64,000 nt of DNA, taken from NCBI GenBank assembly GCA_027563935.2, contig CM050450.1, positions 13,437,957 through 13,501,956 of the forward strand, written 5' to 3'. The notes under the pieces are model-generated. The model made no database searches, was not told the origin of the DNA, and saw only the letters and a program-made list of their open reading frames with translations. How positions within the stretch are numbered: position 1 is the first letter of the stretch; every line of letters begins with the position of its first letter. Source of the stretch: Costus lasius. Lineage: Eukaryota > Streptophyta > Magnoliopsida > Zingiberales > Costaceae. Below are positions 32,908 through 43,467 of the stretch, piece after piece. The position numbers and the translations under genes are program-made.

Positions 32908-35073
32908 TCAATTAGCCTGAAGAGCCGGTGCCGCCGCTTGGTATAGTGGACATGTCAGACGCGGATTCGGTATGGCAACGAGCCGCACCGCCCGTGGCGC
33001 CGTGAGTCCAAACACGTCCCCCATGTCCAGCTCCGCCGGCTTCATGCCGCCAGGCAGCGCCCACGTGAAGCAATGAACCAGCTGTGCCACCGTCAGCTGC
33101 ACCGCGAGCAGCCCAAGCTGTATGCCCGGGCACGACCGCCGCCCCGACCCGAATGTCAGGAACTCGAAGCAGTTCCCCTTGAAGTCCAGCGCCGCCGCCT
33201 CGCCTCCAGGCGCGAACCGCGCGGGCCGGAACTCGCCCGCGTCCTTCCACGCGGATGCGTCGCGGCAGATGGCCCAGACGTTAACCAAGACGCGGGAGCG
33301 AGCAGGAATGGCGTAGCCCTCGACCTCGCAGTCCTCGACGGTTTCGTGGAGGAGGAGCGGGATCGGCGGGTGGAGGCGGAGCGTCTCCTTGATGACGCAC
33401 TTGAAGAAGGCGAGCTTATCGAGGTCGCCCTCTCGGACTGGGCGGTCCAGCCCGACCACGTCAGCGAGTTCTTCCTGCACCCGGCGCATGACGTCGGGGT
33501 TGCGCATGAGTTCAGCCATGACCCACCCGATGCCGGCCGCCACCGTCTCTGTCCCGCCAAACAACAGGTCCTGCGACATCACGTCCTCCGTTCAAGCATA
33601 AACAAAAAAAGTACGTGCCCAGGATAGATCTTGATCGAACACAAATTTTAAAAAATAAATTGCTCCTTTAAGGTGGGAAAAGTTCATCTGATTTATGTGC
33701 TCCATGCCTCCCTCAAAATCTAATATTAACTAGGAATTTCGTCTCAAGGTCGTTCCTAAATCATATATATTAACAAAAGTAACAAATTGTTAGTTCACTA
33801 ATTCAAAAAGATTTTGGAGCACGCACCATAATTATACCCTTAATATTGTCCCTCCTCAACCTGAAGCTTCAGTGAAGTTCATCCTTCTGCTGACGGCCGC
33901 CGCCGGCCTCGTCAAGGAACGCGAGCATGTCGTCCACCATATCCCCGTCGGCATCGGCTTCCTTCGGATTCGCCACGTGCTCGTCGATGATCCTGTCGAT
34001 TAACCTATCAAGCGCGCCCCGTGCCGCTCGGAGCCGTTTGTTGAAGCCCTGCAAGTCCACCCAACGCATCCAAAGGATGAAGTCCCTGATACGATCCGAA
34101 GAATCAGATCGTCCCTCAAGTCACAAACGACAAGTTATGGAGGCGAATTAGAGAGAATTTTATTGAACAAAAAACAAGATTCAACATAAGACTCCTGACT
34201 ACTCCACGAACACGAACAAGACACAAAAGAACACTCACAACCTCAACCGGCGGTCTTCCGGTGAGAACAAACCCTAACGCTCAAAGAAGATAACTCTACA
34301 TGACCCACTCTCTTCCTCCCTTTCCCATTAAATACCTCTCCGCCTCCATCTATCCACCTCCTTGTCTTCCGGAACCATCTGCCTCTTCGTCTCCCACCTT
34401 ATCCGCCTCCTCGTCTCCCGCCTCCTCATCTTCTCCTGCCTTATCTGCCTCCTCGTCTCCCGTCCGTCTCCTCGTCTTCCTGGTCCGCTTTGAATAAACC
34501 CGCCACATGGGCGGTACGCTAACAGTCCCCGATGGTGGACGCCCCAAACAGCTTTGAGCACTCCGGCAGTATCGTTATGAACTCCCCCTGCCCCTCGTCG
34601 GTGCACGCCCCGAACGCCGCCCGGAAGATGATCCGCATCGTCAGGCTGAACAAGAGCTCGCTGACATTGACGGGGGCGGCGGCGAGCGCCGCCGTTCTCA
34701 CCGTCGCGTCGATCTCCTCGCGCACGGACGCCCACGACTTGGCGCGCTTGCGGCTGAATAGCTTGAGCAAGCACAGCTTACGCATCTCGCGCCAGGAGGA
34801 ACCGTAGTTCGCGAAGGCCATGTCGGTGCAGTCGTAGGTGAGGTAAGAGATGGCGATGGTAGCGGGGCGGTTGGCGAAGGCGCTGTCCTGCGACTGGAGA
34901 ACCTGCCGCGCTATCTCCGGGGTCGAGACCACGATGTTGTGGCGGAAGCTGAGGCGGAGGTAGAGGATGTCGCCGTAGCGTTCGCCGAGTTTGGCGAGGC
35001 CCCGGTGGGTGAGCTGGTTCATCATCAGCAAGTTGCCGATGATGGGAAGAGACCACGATCTTGCTTGTTCCAT
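32908..35073 (-). pseudogene. CYP84A: CYP84A-type cytochrome P450 (ferulate/coniferaldehyde 5-hydroxylase family), broken
   Basis: Family role: ER-anchored monooxygenase that hydroxylates coniferaldehyde/ferulate at C5 for syringyl lignin. The first exon part is 35073-34525 (PIIGNLLMM, QLTHRGLA, then SNRP/ATIAISYL-type CYP84 motifs). A solo LTR follows at 34087-34524, and the exon resumes at 34081 and runs to 33827. The intron is 33826-33571 and exon 2 starts at 33570 with DLLFGGTETV. Further motifs: KETLRLHPP (ExxR) and FGSGRRSCPG (haem Cys loop), both intact, then DVFGLTAP near the end. Lesions: no membrane anchor or proline hinge before PIIG, the LTR inside the exon, and an in-frame TGA before the FRLRRDNIKGIIM segment. 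The last 11 codons after CPL extend past the usual family end. GC-rich codon use contrasts with its surroundings. Confidence 0.88.
34087..34524. mobile_element. Solo LTR (438 bp) in P450 exon 1
   Basis: Begins TGATACGATCC and ends CGCTAACA (TG...CA), with a perfect 5-bp target-site duplication GTCCC at 34082-34086 and 34525-34529. Removing it restores the P450 reading order across the Asp-Phe-Ile codons. The middle is a pyrimidine-rich run of TCCGCCTCCTCGTCTCCC-like repeats. Lineage unassigned. Confidence 0.9.
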
Positions 35074-35099
35074 TCGGTTTATCTTCTCCTCCGTCTTAG

Positions 35100-35829
35100 A
35101 AACCTTTTCCTGTCATTTTCGCATGATTAAAGAGAGGATTTTGAGCGTTGTAACGATGGTTGTAGCGTAAACCTATTTTCAGGGCTACGTTAAAGCCCTC
35201 TGACGATTTTTGTTTGCATCTCATATATTAACTTTGCTATTTGGATTATATCTTAAGCATATTTTACTTGATGTATTGATTTCTTGATTTGTACTCTGGC
35301 CAAGTATTATCATGTCATAGTTGTTACGGTTCATAACGAGAGTAGGACCATAACGACCGAACCTCTTTGTGAATCTTGTGAAGGCTCGACGCGAAAGTGC
35401 TTGTTCTTCGCTCGAGGGTTCATAATCTACTACAGAACCCATTGGGTATATCTAGAATGATCCACCGCGAAAGTAGGAAACGTTCTGGGTAAACACCGGG
35501 GTGTACACTCGAAAGAGGGCACCTTGTACCATAGGATAGATTCCTTATGCATATCTGTAGATCCAAGTAACTGTTATTTAATTCTTAACGCAAATAAAAT
35601 CATCAGAGTGGTGGAAACCTTGCCCTGAAATTCTCTCTCATATATTTTCCCTGCCGTAGTTGTTTGAATTCTTGCTTACGATTTTGCTTAATTTTAGTTT
35701 TTAAAGTTATAAAAACCATGATTCGATTAGTTTGGTTTCCGAAAAATTAGACTTTCTAGTACTCACCTTGCTCCCTATGGGATCGATATCTTTTGTATTA
35801 CTGCGACATTTTCGTGCACATGCGGACAG
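35100..35829. other. LTR-type fragment of a gypsy element upstream of the P450
   Basis: Contains GTAAACACCGGGGTGTACAC and ends with CTCCCTATGGGATCGATATC and TTTTCGTGCACATGCGGACA, the phrase that closes the LTRs of the Athila-type elements elsewhere in this window (58730-58770). It abuts the truncated P450 start, so it may have removed the P450 N-terminus. No left LTR boundary found. Confidence 0.5.
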
Positions 35830-36559
35830 TGTCAGTTCACCACCTGGTTCCACGTAGGAAAGCGGAAGTGAGTGGCACCAGCCTAGCAACCCACCGCTGC
35901 CGCCTCCCGTCGTGACGCACCACGAGGCGGCCGCCGCCTCCCGTCGTGACGCGCCACGCGGCCGCCGCCCACAGGAATTTGCGTCGCCCGTTGACGCATG
36001 CTCGCACGCGAACTCGGGAGGAGTTGCCAACCACGCCTCGCCACGCGGCTGACCGACGCCTCGACCGAAGCTCCTCGTGCCGCCCGTCCTCCAACTCCGA
36101 AGATGATGCCTCGTTGTCCGACGGCGTCGCCCACTGTGTACACACCACGCGGAAGCCCCATCCGCCGACGAAGTTCCACGTGTGTCCACCGTGCCTGCCC
36201 GAGGTCGCCACCGACCTTGTTTCCCTCGTCTGACACACGTGCCCCTGGAAACGAGCTGCCGTCGCTCGTTTCTACGCACTGAAGATCCCCGCCGGATCTT
36301 CACCCTCTCCGCGTGCTCCACGCGTCGAACCCACCACCGGACTCCAGCCGCCTGTCACCGGCCGCCGCAGAGCTCGAGGACAACAGGCGTTGGTAACGGA
36401 CGTCGCCGTCCGTTCCGGGGCAACGTCACCGTCGCCCACAAAAATCAAAACCGCGAGCCCGAATTTGCTTTCATGTGATGTTTTCGCCCGATTTTGACCA
36501 GGTCAACCCACCGGTTGACTGATCCAATTTGAGCCCTAATTCTAGGCCTAGGCCTAACA
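35830..36559. mobile_element. GC-rich LTR-like segment
   Basis: Sharply bounded GC-rich block. It starts TGTCAGTTCACC and ends GGCCTAACA, the same last bases as the solo LTR at 14149-15549, with GACCAGGTCAACC near the end. The flanks GACAG and CATAG match at only 3 of 5 positions, so a target duplication is not demonstrated. Chance open frames on both strands read as Arg/Ala/Thr-rich low-complexity. Confidence 0.4.
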
Positions 36560-38398
36560 CATAGTATACTTAAAATATAAGTGATAAATAAATTTTAAAA
36601 TATTATAACAACATATAAATTTTGAAATAATAGATAATTTAATACCATCATAATATAGTTAAATTACATTATATACACATATAAAAATACATTTACCATT
36701 TTTTAAATATCTTCAAGCTAAATGTAATCTAATTATAAATAGGCAAATAAAGTTGAATTGGTAAAGACTTTTATTATTATTAATTAGATTTTAAAATTAA
36801 AATTTACTTTTATTAATTATTTGCTCATATAAAAAAATTGCACCGACTGTCCCACAAGCCACAGCCAAAACTCCAAAGCGTGTGTCGATTAGCAAGTACA
36901 AGTTTCTAGCGACGAGCCTCAAGAATCGATTGCCTGATCGCAATTAGCGACCCAAACAGAGCAGTGAGCAATGATTCTTGCCAGGAAATCAGATCAAGTC
37001 ACCTGTAAAAACATTTTTAGAAATTTTTGAAAAAATTTCAGAAAAAAATCATTTTTGTTTTTTTTTTTAAAAAAAGGCAATGTCTTAATTACAAAAAGCA
37101 AAGATTTAGATTAAAATTATAGACAATGAAGAAATTTAAGAACTTTACAATGTGTCGACAAAGTAGCTGTATTAATATTTTAGATAAAGAAAGCTGAAAG
37201 CTTAATTTATTGTGTATGTTAAATGAGAAAATAATAAATTTATTAACTTTGAGAAGAATCAGGAATAATGTGTTTTTTATATGTTATTATAAGCTCAAAG
37301 TTCTTTGATCATTTCAAGGGAATTTAATAATTGGGTTGAACTCAATTTCATCCATCTAAATTTACACACAAGGGTATGTGCTTGAGTTGGGCCAAGTCGG
37401 AGACTTGATTTTAGTTTTGGACCTAGGTTTTTTATTTTATTTTTCTAATGGATATGTAGTTTTATTTAAATTTGTTTAATTTAAAATTTTATTTTAAATA
37501 GGATTCTTTATTTGGACGACTAGATGTGACTAAACTGAAGCCTTCTCCAACTCAAACTAAAATTAAAATAATACAATATAAACTTAATAAAATATCTTAA
37601 TCCATACATCACAATAATCTATAATTTATTTAATATAGATTGAAAATCTTCTTTCTTTTAAACTACTCTTCAATTTTTTTACCTAACAATCCTTCACCAC
37701 ATAAAACTGCAATGCCAAAAGCCATAATTGATGGCCCCCCATTCTTCTGCCCTTAAAATAGCATTCCAGATATGTCTCTTCCTCGCTTTGTGTTACATCA
37801 GCCTTCGGTCCCTTTACAACAAAACCAAACCCCCACGCCAAATATTTGCTACAATCACATCTACTAACTGTAGAGTTATTTAAGAAATAAATAATAAATC
37901 AACCAACCTTTTGTGAGGGTAAATTAGATAAAAATAAAAAATAAAAAATACTATTAAATTTAATGTGTTTTTTATTTTTTTTACCTAATTTTTAATTAAA
38001 AAAACACAACCTTCGACTTCACGGAAGTTTGCTGTGGTCGATTTTAGTTTTTTCTTAATTTCTAAAAAATAGAAATGTTTCTTCCTTTCGTCGGCGGACA
38101 AAACAAAGTTCACGGTACAAGACAAATGTGCATTCGATCGAAAACCAATAGTAAAAAAGAGTAAATAAAAAAAAAAAGGGCATTCACAACTTTGGAGATC
38201 ATCGGCATCTCGATCGCATTCTTCGATGAGGAAGATTTTATTTAGTATTTACTGGACAAACCAAGCCATATGTTCCGTGTGCACTAGATCGGAACATTCA
38301 CCATCAAATCCCTAAACAATATGCACTTCAAATAATTTCACAATCCAAAGCTCATACCGTCGCTTCAGATCATCACTGTAGAGTAATCAATTGATTGA
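36560..38398. other. AT-rich intergenic DNA
   Basis: No gene seen. A less AT-rich patch (36838-37010) and another (37728-37830) might be old exon or leader fragments but match nothing I know. The right end would hold the 3' untranslated region of the LSU gene. Confidence 0.4.
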
Positions 38399-38704
38399 TT
38401 AATCAAGGGGAGAGTGAGAGGAAGCGGAGAGTTGGATGCCCGCGGAGGCGAGGGCGGCGTGGGCGGTGGAGAGCTCGAGGGAGAGGGCCTCGATGCGGAG
38501 GAGATACTCCCGGGCCTGCGCCACCGCCTCGGCCTCGAGCTCGCCGATCTCGCCGCAAAGCCGCTCCTCCGCCTCCTCCACCGCCGCCAGACGCTCCCGC
38601 GTGCGATCCAGTTCCCGCCGCACCTCCGCCTCCCTCTCCCGTCCTTCCCTCACCGCCCTCTCCAGCTCCCAGTTCTGCCGCCTCAACTCCGCTACCTCCG
38701 CCAT
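38399..38704 (-). CDS. LSU: RESPONSE TO LOW SULFUR (LSU) family protein
   Basis: Small coiled-coil protein of plants, about 101 residues, single exon, as is usual for the family. LSU genes are induced by sulfur starvation and other stresses, and the proteins act as interaction hubs. The start is ATG 38704 (MAEVAELRRQNWELERAV); an upstream in-frame ATG at 38758 would add 18 residues unlike the family, so I prefer 38704. The diagnostic central block is EEAEERLCGEIGELEAEA followed by AQAREY, the conserved LSU core with its single Cys. Heptad spacing of Leu/Val continues through the core. No lesion is seen. GC-rich third positions fit monocot-style coding bias. Confidence 0.88.
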   Translation of the reverse strand: MAEVAELRRQNWELERAVREGREREAEVRRELDRTRERLAAVEEAEERLCGEIGELEAEAVAQAREYLLRIEALSLELSTAHAALASAGIQLSASSHSPLD

Positions 38705-38777
38705 AGGATCAGATCCGATCCACCGAGTTGGCGTGCTGCGAATGTAATTCGACTTCAAAAGCCAGTAAGAGGTCCGG

Positions 38778-38784
38778 CTTTATA
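38778..38784 (-). promoter_or_regulatory. TATA box of LSU
   Basis: TATAAAG on the minus strand, 74 bp upstream of the chosen ATG. This predicts a leader of roughly 40-50 bases that would start near or just after the upstream ATG at 38758, supporting the downstream start. Confidence 0.55.
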
Positions 38785-38819
38785 GGCGCGGCGGCGTCCA
38801 GGTTCGTTGGGGCGGTGCA

Positions 38820-40165
38820 GCTGACATTATTCACGATTCGAGTCGCAACATCCTAATGTTGTTGCACATCCGCGTCCATCACACGTTCGTATCTGCATTC
38901 GTTTTATAAGTTGTTGCTTTTCTTCTCCTGAAAAATGGGAGTATCGTAGTCATGTGATAGACTGGCTGGAATATCTCAAGCCAAACATGACCAATAAATT
39001 CTAAACTATAATTAATATAGCTAAAAAAATTATCCACTTTAACTAATCAGATATTTAAACATAACATAATTGAGTTAATTTGAGTTTAGTTTATTAAGGG
39101 TGTTAAAAAAACCCTTGAATCAATAGATAACCGGTCAAATCAAATTAACACCATGGTTAATGATTTATGGTTCAGGGCCGATTCAAGAATAAGTCAAATC
39201 GGTAGGCAATCATATTAAACCAATTATATATAAATGATAAAGTGATTAACCAATTAAAATAATCTAATTATACATTTTAATTTGAATAATTAAGTCAAAC
39301 AGAGTCGCTTACTTAATTAACTATTTATATAATTATTAATATTTATTCGATTAGCTATTAATTTTTGATAATTAGTTCAACTACTTAACTTGTATAAAAA
39401 AAATGTTCTTTCTGAATACACCGATTTAAAGCCAAAGAATTTCCATCTCTTTTTTATGATAAATAAATTATCTTTACCTCTTATGATCTTTCTTATTTTC
39501 TTAAATTAAAAATATAAAGAAAAAACACATTAAATAAATTATCTACACCGATTTAATATGTTTTTTTTCCACATAATTCCGTCTAAAAAAGGAATATTTC
39601 ATAAAATGGACTCTCTATGAATCGAGGATCCAATAAGTCGAATTCCTTTGGAAGTGTGAATTGGACAAATACGTCCACTAACGTTAATAAAAAAATAAAT
39701 AATTAATTATATTAAAAAATAACCTGACGATTGAATTAATCGAACTATAAACACCTCTAATCATTACAGATTTGGCGCGATTTCATAAACATTTATAATA
39801 GCCTTGAATTATTATAATCCGGCATCTATCTGTCTATTCATCGAGCTAATCCATAGGGCGAAAGGAAGCGGCAAAACGTGTGCATCTTGTCTTGTGTCTG
39901 CTCACACAATCCAAAGGTCATAAATTAAACTAATAAGTATTAAATATATAGATTTTAATATCCTCTTAACAATAAATAGAACAACACAATATTTCATTAT
40001 AATTAACCTACACAGGTGGAATCTGAGTGGGTTTGAGATTGGAGGTAAAGCTGAAGGTCAAATTGGTCAAACGGGAAGAACGCACAGCAGTAATCTGACT
40101 TTATGCAACTATGCAGCATTGACCGACTCATTTGACCCGCGTGAATAAAAAAAAAAGAAGAGACA
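38820..40165. other. Intergenic DNA upstream of LSU
   Basis: AT-rich, no gene. A stretch near 39970-40020 (AACAACACAATATTTCATTA) resembles 62450-62490, part of the JIP23 copy 4 flanks. Distal LSU promoter elements could lie here, but no specific sulfur-response box was recognised. Confidence 0.4.
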
Positions 40166-40169
40166 TGCG

Positions 40170-41277
40170 CTAGCCGCGTTTTCTCAAAAAAAAAATTTCT
40201 CAGAAATTTTCGGAAAGTTGATTATTTATCATTGGATTGACACAAATCTCAATAAATTTAATAGTTTATTCACTCAATTTTCATCGTGAACTCCTAGTTT
40301 TTTTTCCATTTTTTACCATATATACTATCATTCAAAATATTTTATAATATAGTGAGATATTTAATGCTATGATAGAAATTTAGTAAATATGGTGAAAATT
40401 TAGTAATACAAGATAAAAATTTAGTAATATATGGTAGAAATTTAGATAAATATTTTTTAAAATCTAAATTAATTATAGTAATTAAGTTAACACTAAGAAA
40501 ATAAATTATTATATAAATTATATTTTATTACGCATACTTTTTTATTTTTTATGTATTGTTTTTATATATATTATAATAATGTAAAAATTTAATACAATAA
40601 AGTAGAAATTTCATTGCACTTTATGTTAAACCTAAGAAAATAAAATATTATATATATTTTTTACTTATACATATTTTTTTATAATTATATACATATATAT
40701 ATATATATATATTATAATATCGTAGAAATTTAATATTATATAGTGAAAATTTAGTTAACTACCTTATTACCAAGGAAATAAAATCCTAACTAGCTTACAT
40801 AACGATATATATATATATATATATAATAGATCTCAAGATAATATATATATATAACATATTATAACTATATTTCTATTATATTATATTAAATTTCAATGAT
40901 ATTAAAATATATGTATAAATAAAATATATATATAATATATATTTATATTTTATTTTCTTAGGTTTAAGGATTTTTTTTATTTATACATATATTTTTTAAT
41001 TTTTTTTACATATATTATAATATCGTAGAAATTTAATATTATATAATGAAAATTTAGTTAAGTACCTTAATACTAAGAAAATAAAACCCAAACTAGCTTA
41101 CTTAGTAGAAATTTAGTTAACTAGTAATAAAATAAAATATTATAAAAGTTATTTATTATTTATACATATTTTTAATGAATTATATATATATATATATATA
41201 TTAATATCATAGAAATTTAATATAATATAATAGAAATATAGTTATACTATGTTATATATATATATTATCTTGATATC

Positions 41278-41319
<42 letters not shown>

Positions 41320-41925
41320 CCATTATGTAAGCTTGTTAGGATTTTATTTTCATGGTAATAAGGTAGTTAACTAAATTTCCACTATATAATATTAAATTTC
41401 TACGATATTATAATATATATAAAAAATTATAAAAAAATATGTATAAGTAAAAAATATATATAATATTTTATTTTCTTAAGTTTAACATAAAGTTCAATGA
41501 AATTTCTACTTTATTGAATCAAATTTTTATATTATTATAATATATATAAAAACAATACATAAAAAATAAAAAATATGCATAAATAAAATATAATTTATAT
41601 AATATTTTATTTTATTAGTGTTAACTTAATTACTATAATTAATTTAGATTTTAAAAAATATTTATCTAAATTTCTACCTTGTATTACTAAATTTCCACCA
41701 TGTTTACTAAATTTCTATCAACGCATTAAATATTTCACTATATTATAAAATATTTTGGATGGTGGTATATACAATAAAAAACGAAAAGAAAACGGGGAGC
41801 TAACGATGAAATGAATAAACTAATAGATTTATTGGGATTTGTATCAATCCAATAACAAATAATCAACTTTCAAAAAATTTCTCAAAAAAAACTTTATGAG
41901 AAAACGTAGCCCCTATAGCCTTTCC
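40170..41925. mobile_element. 1.75-kb fold-back element with arms of about 800 bp
   Basis: The left arm from GCGTTTTCTC (40175) and the right arm ending GAGAAAACGT (about 41911) are inverted copies: AAAGTTGATTATTT, GGATTGACACAAATC, TAATAGTTTATTCA and AAAATATTTTATAATATAGTG each recur inverted in the same order. The arms continue nearly to the centre (about 41000-41100), with internal repeats of ATCGTAGAAATTTAATATTATA. No coding sequence. Arms look roughly 85% alike by eye. It resembles fold-back or Mutator-like elements with very long inverted repeats; a target duplication could not be settled. Confidence 0.75.
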
Positions 41926-42111
41926 CCTCCAGGTCAGGCGCAGGGTGCCCCACTTGTTTTTTAATTTAACCTCCTAATCAGAGCTCAACTTGAGTTTATA
42001 TATTACAATATATATAAATAGAATTTATATAACAGTTAATATATAAAAAATATAAAAAATATAAAAATATAAAGACATATAAAAATATATATTTTTTAAT
42101 ATATAAATAAA

Positions 42112-42114
<3 letters not shown>

Positions 42115-42146
<32 letters not shown>
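42115..42146. repeat. (AT)n microsatellite
   Basis: Short TA dinucleotide run in AT-rich DNA between the fold-back and the JIP23 copy 4 flank. Confidence 0.9.
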
Positions 42147-42149
<3 letters not shown>

Positions 42150-42359
42150 CAGCCATCTATGCAATCTATAACTTAACCTGTGATTATTGATGATATTTTA
42201 TCTACTTAATTATTTTAATTTTTATATAATTTTATTTTTAATAATATTTATAATATCTATAATATCTCTTCCAACAATTATTTAGAGTATTTTGACAGTA
42301 AACAATGCTGCTTTTGAGTCTACAATAATGTAACAATAGGAGCACATGTAATATAATTC

Positions 42360-43044
42360 TAAATTGGCCCTAAATAAATTTTAAAAAATTGAATACATAA
42401 ATTATTTTAAAATTTTAATTAATCCTTGAATGTAAGAAAAAACAATTTATGGATACTAATAAAATCGTTAGCATTTTTGTTGCCATAAGTATTGAAATTT
42501 ATAAAAAATTTACAAGTATTTTAAAGATACGGAGTAACACTTTTTTTTTTTCAATTAACATCTTATTGTTGATAGAATAATCTATAAATGTTATAATCAT
42601 GTATATATTAATTTATAACATATCGTTGTTAATAAACTATAATGCATTACATTTTATTAGAATTGCAGTTGTTCAATGGCTTGCAAGTTGTAGATCTAAA
42701 ATAAACACAAGTTGAGGCAATGATTTATTACGACAACTCTAATAAATTTCCATTCTTTATAACGAGAGGCGTTGACATTTTTTTTAATAAATTGATGCCT
42801 CGAGTGTTTGAATGGTACATCCTCCGAAGACGTTTGACTTTGAATTTGTCAACTGATTGTACATGATCGTGCTCCGTACAATTTAAACATAAAAAAATTA
42901 AAAAAAAATAATAAAAGCGCACCAATTGCTAATTAATTAATGGAGAAACTTAGATTCTTTGATGCAAAATCGCATTATATAAGTGACTAACTTGCTGGAT
43001 TAGAAGCAGATCAAAAGTCCAACTTGAGATTATTGGGGGAGGAC
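42360..43044 (+). promoter_or_regulatory. 5' flank of JIP23 copy 4
   Basis: TATATAA at 42976-42982 lies about 65 bp before ATG 43045, a good core promoter. The segment 42360-42730 is duplicated at 62530-62895 beyond exon 2, marking the start of a further tandem unit. Unlike copies 1 and 3, no CACGTG box is seen in the nearest 300 bp. Confidence 0.5.
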
Positions 43045-43460
43045 ATGGACAGCAATGTGTTCAGCGCCACTATTGACGGCGTGAACCAGCAGGTTCGCGC
43101 CCGCGCCGCCCTGAGCGACAGGAACGGCGGCTCTAAGTACTACAACGCCCTTGCATATGTGAAGAGTTTGAGGCGGCTGTTCGGCAATGGCGTCTCCACA
43201 CTCTGCCTCGTCTACAATGCCACCGGCGAGCCTCTCACGTTCGTCGCAGTCCATGACTGGTGGAGCCACATGTACGAAGGGAGCGACTACCCGAGGGAGA
43301 TCGGCAACGGCCAGTGGGGCACCTTCTTGCACGTGAAGCAGAGTGGCACCCCGACAGCTCCAACGCTGCCGTGGTCTACCGCTGCAAAAACGGTGCCGGC
43401 AGGCACAATGATGGACTGCTGGCTGGGACAACCCGTGGTCTTTATGGGGAAGCAAGAACA
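43045..43460 (+). pseudogene. JIP23: JIP23 copy 4, exon 1 (separated from exon 2 by 18.5 kb)
   Basis: Starts at ATG 43045 (MDSNVFSATIDGVNQQ) with a full-length N-terminus and intact HDWW. Family blocks GVSTLCLVYNATG and IGNGQWG are present. A 1-bp deletion in the GTP codons (about 43352) and another near the AWDNPWS codons shift the frame. Exon 1 ends in AGCAAGAACA, just before the retroelement that begins at 43468, close to the intron donor. Its second exon is at 62030. Before the insertion this may have been the best copy in the window. Confidence 0.85.
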
Positions 43461-43467
43461 TAATAGG

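Noticed and set aside
33073..33627. 184-codon plus-strand frame
   Set aside because: Antisense shadow of the GC-rich P450 exon 2.
35707..36321. Minus-strand open frame of 204 codons
   Set aside because: Arg/Gly/Ser-rich, overlaps other open frames, and lies in an LTR-like GC-rich block; nothing recognisable.
35825..36564. Target-site duplication for the GC-rich LTR-like block
   Set aside because: GACAG and CATAG match at only three of five positions, so it is not claimed.
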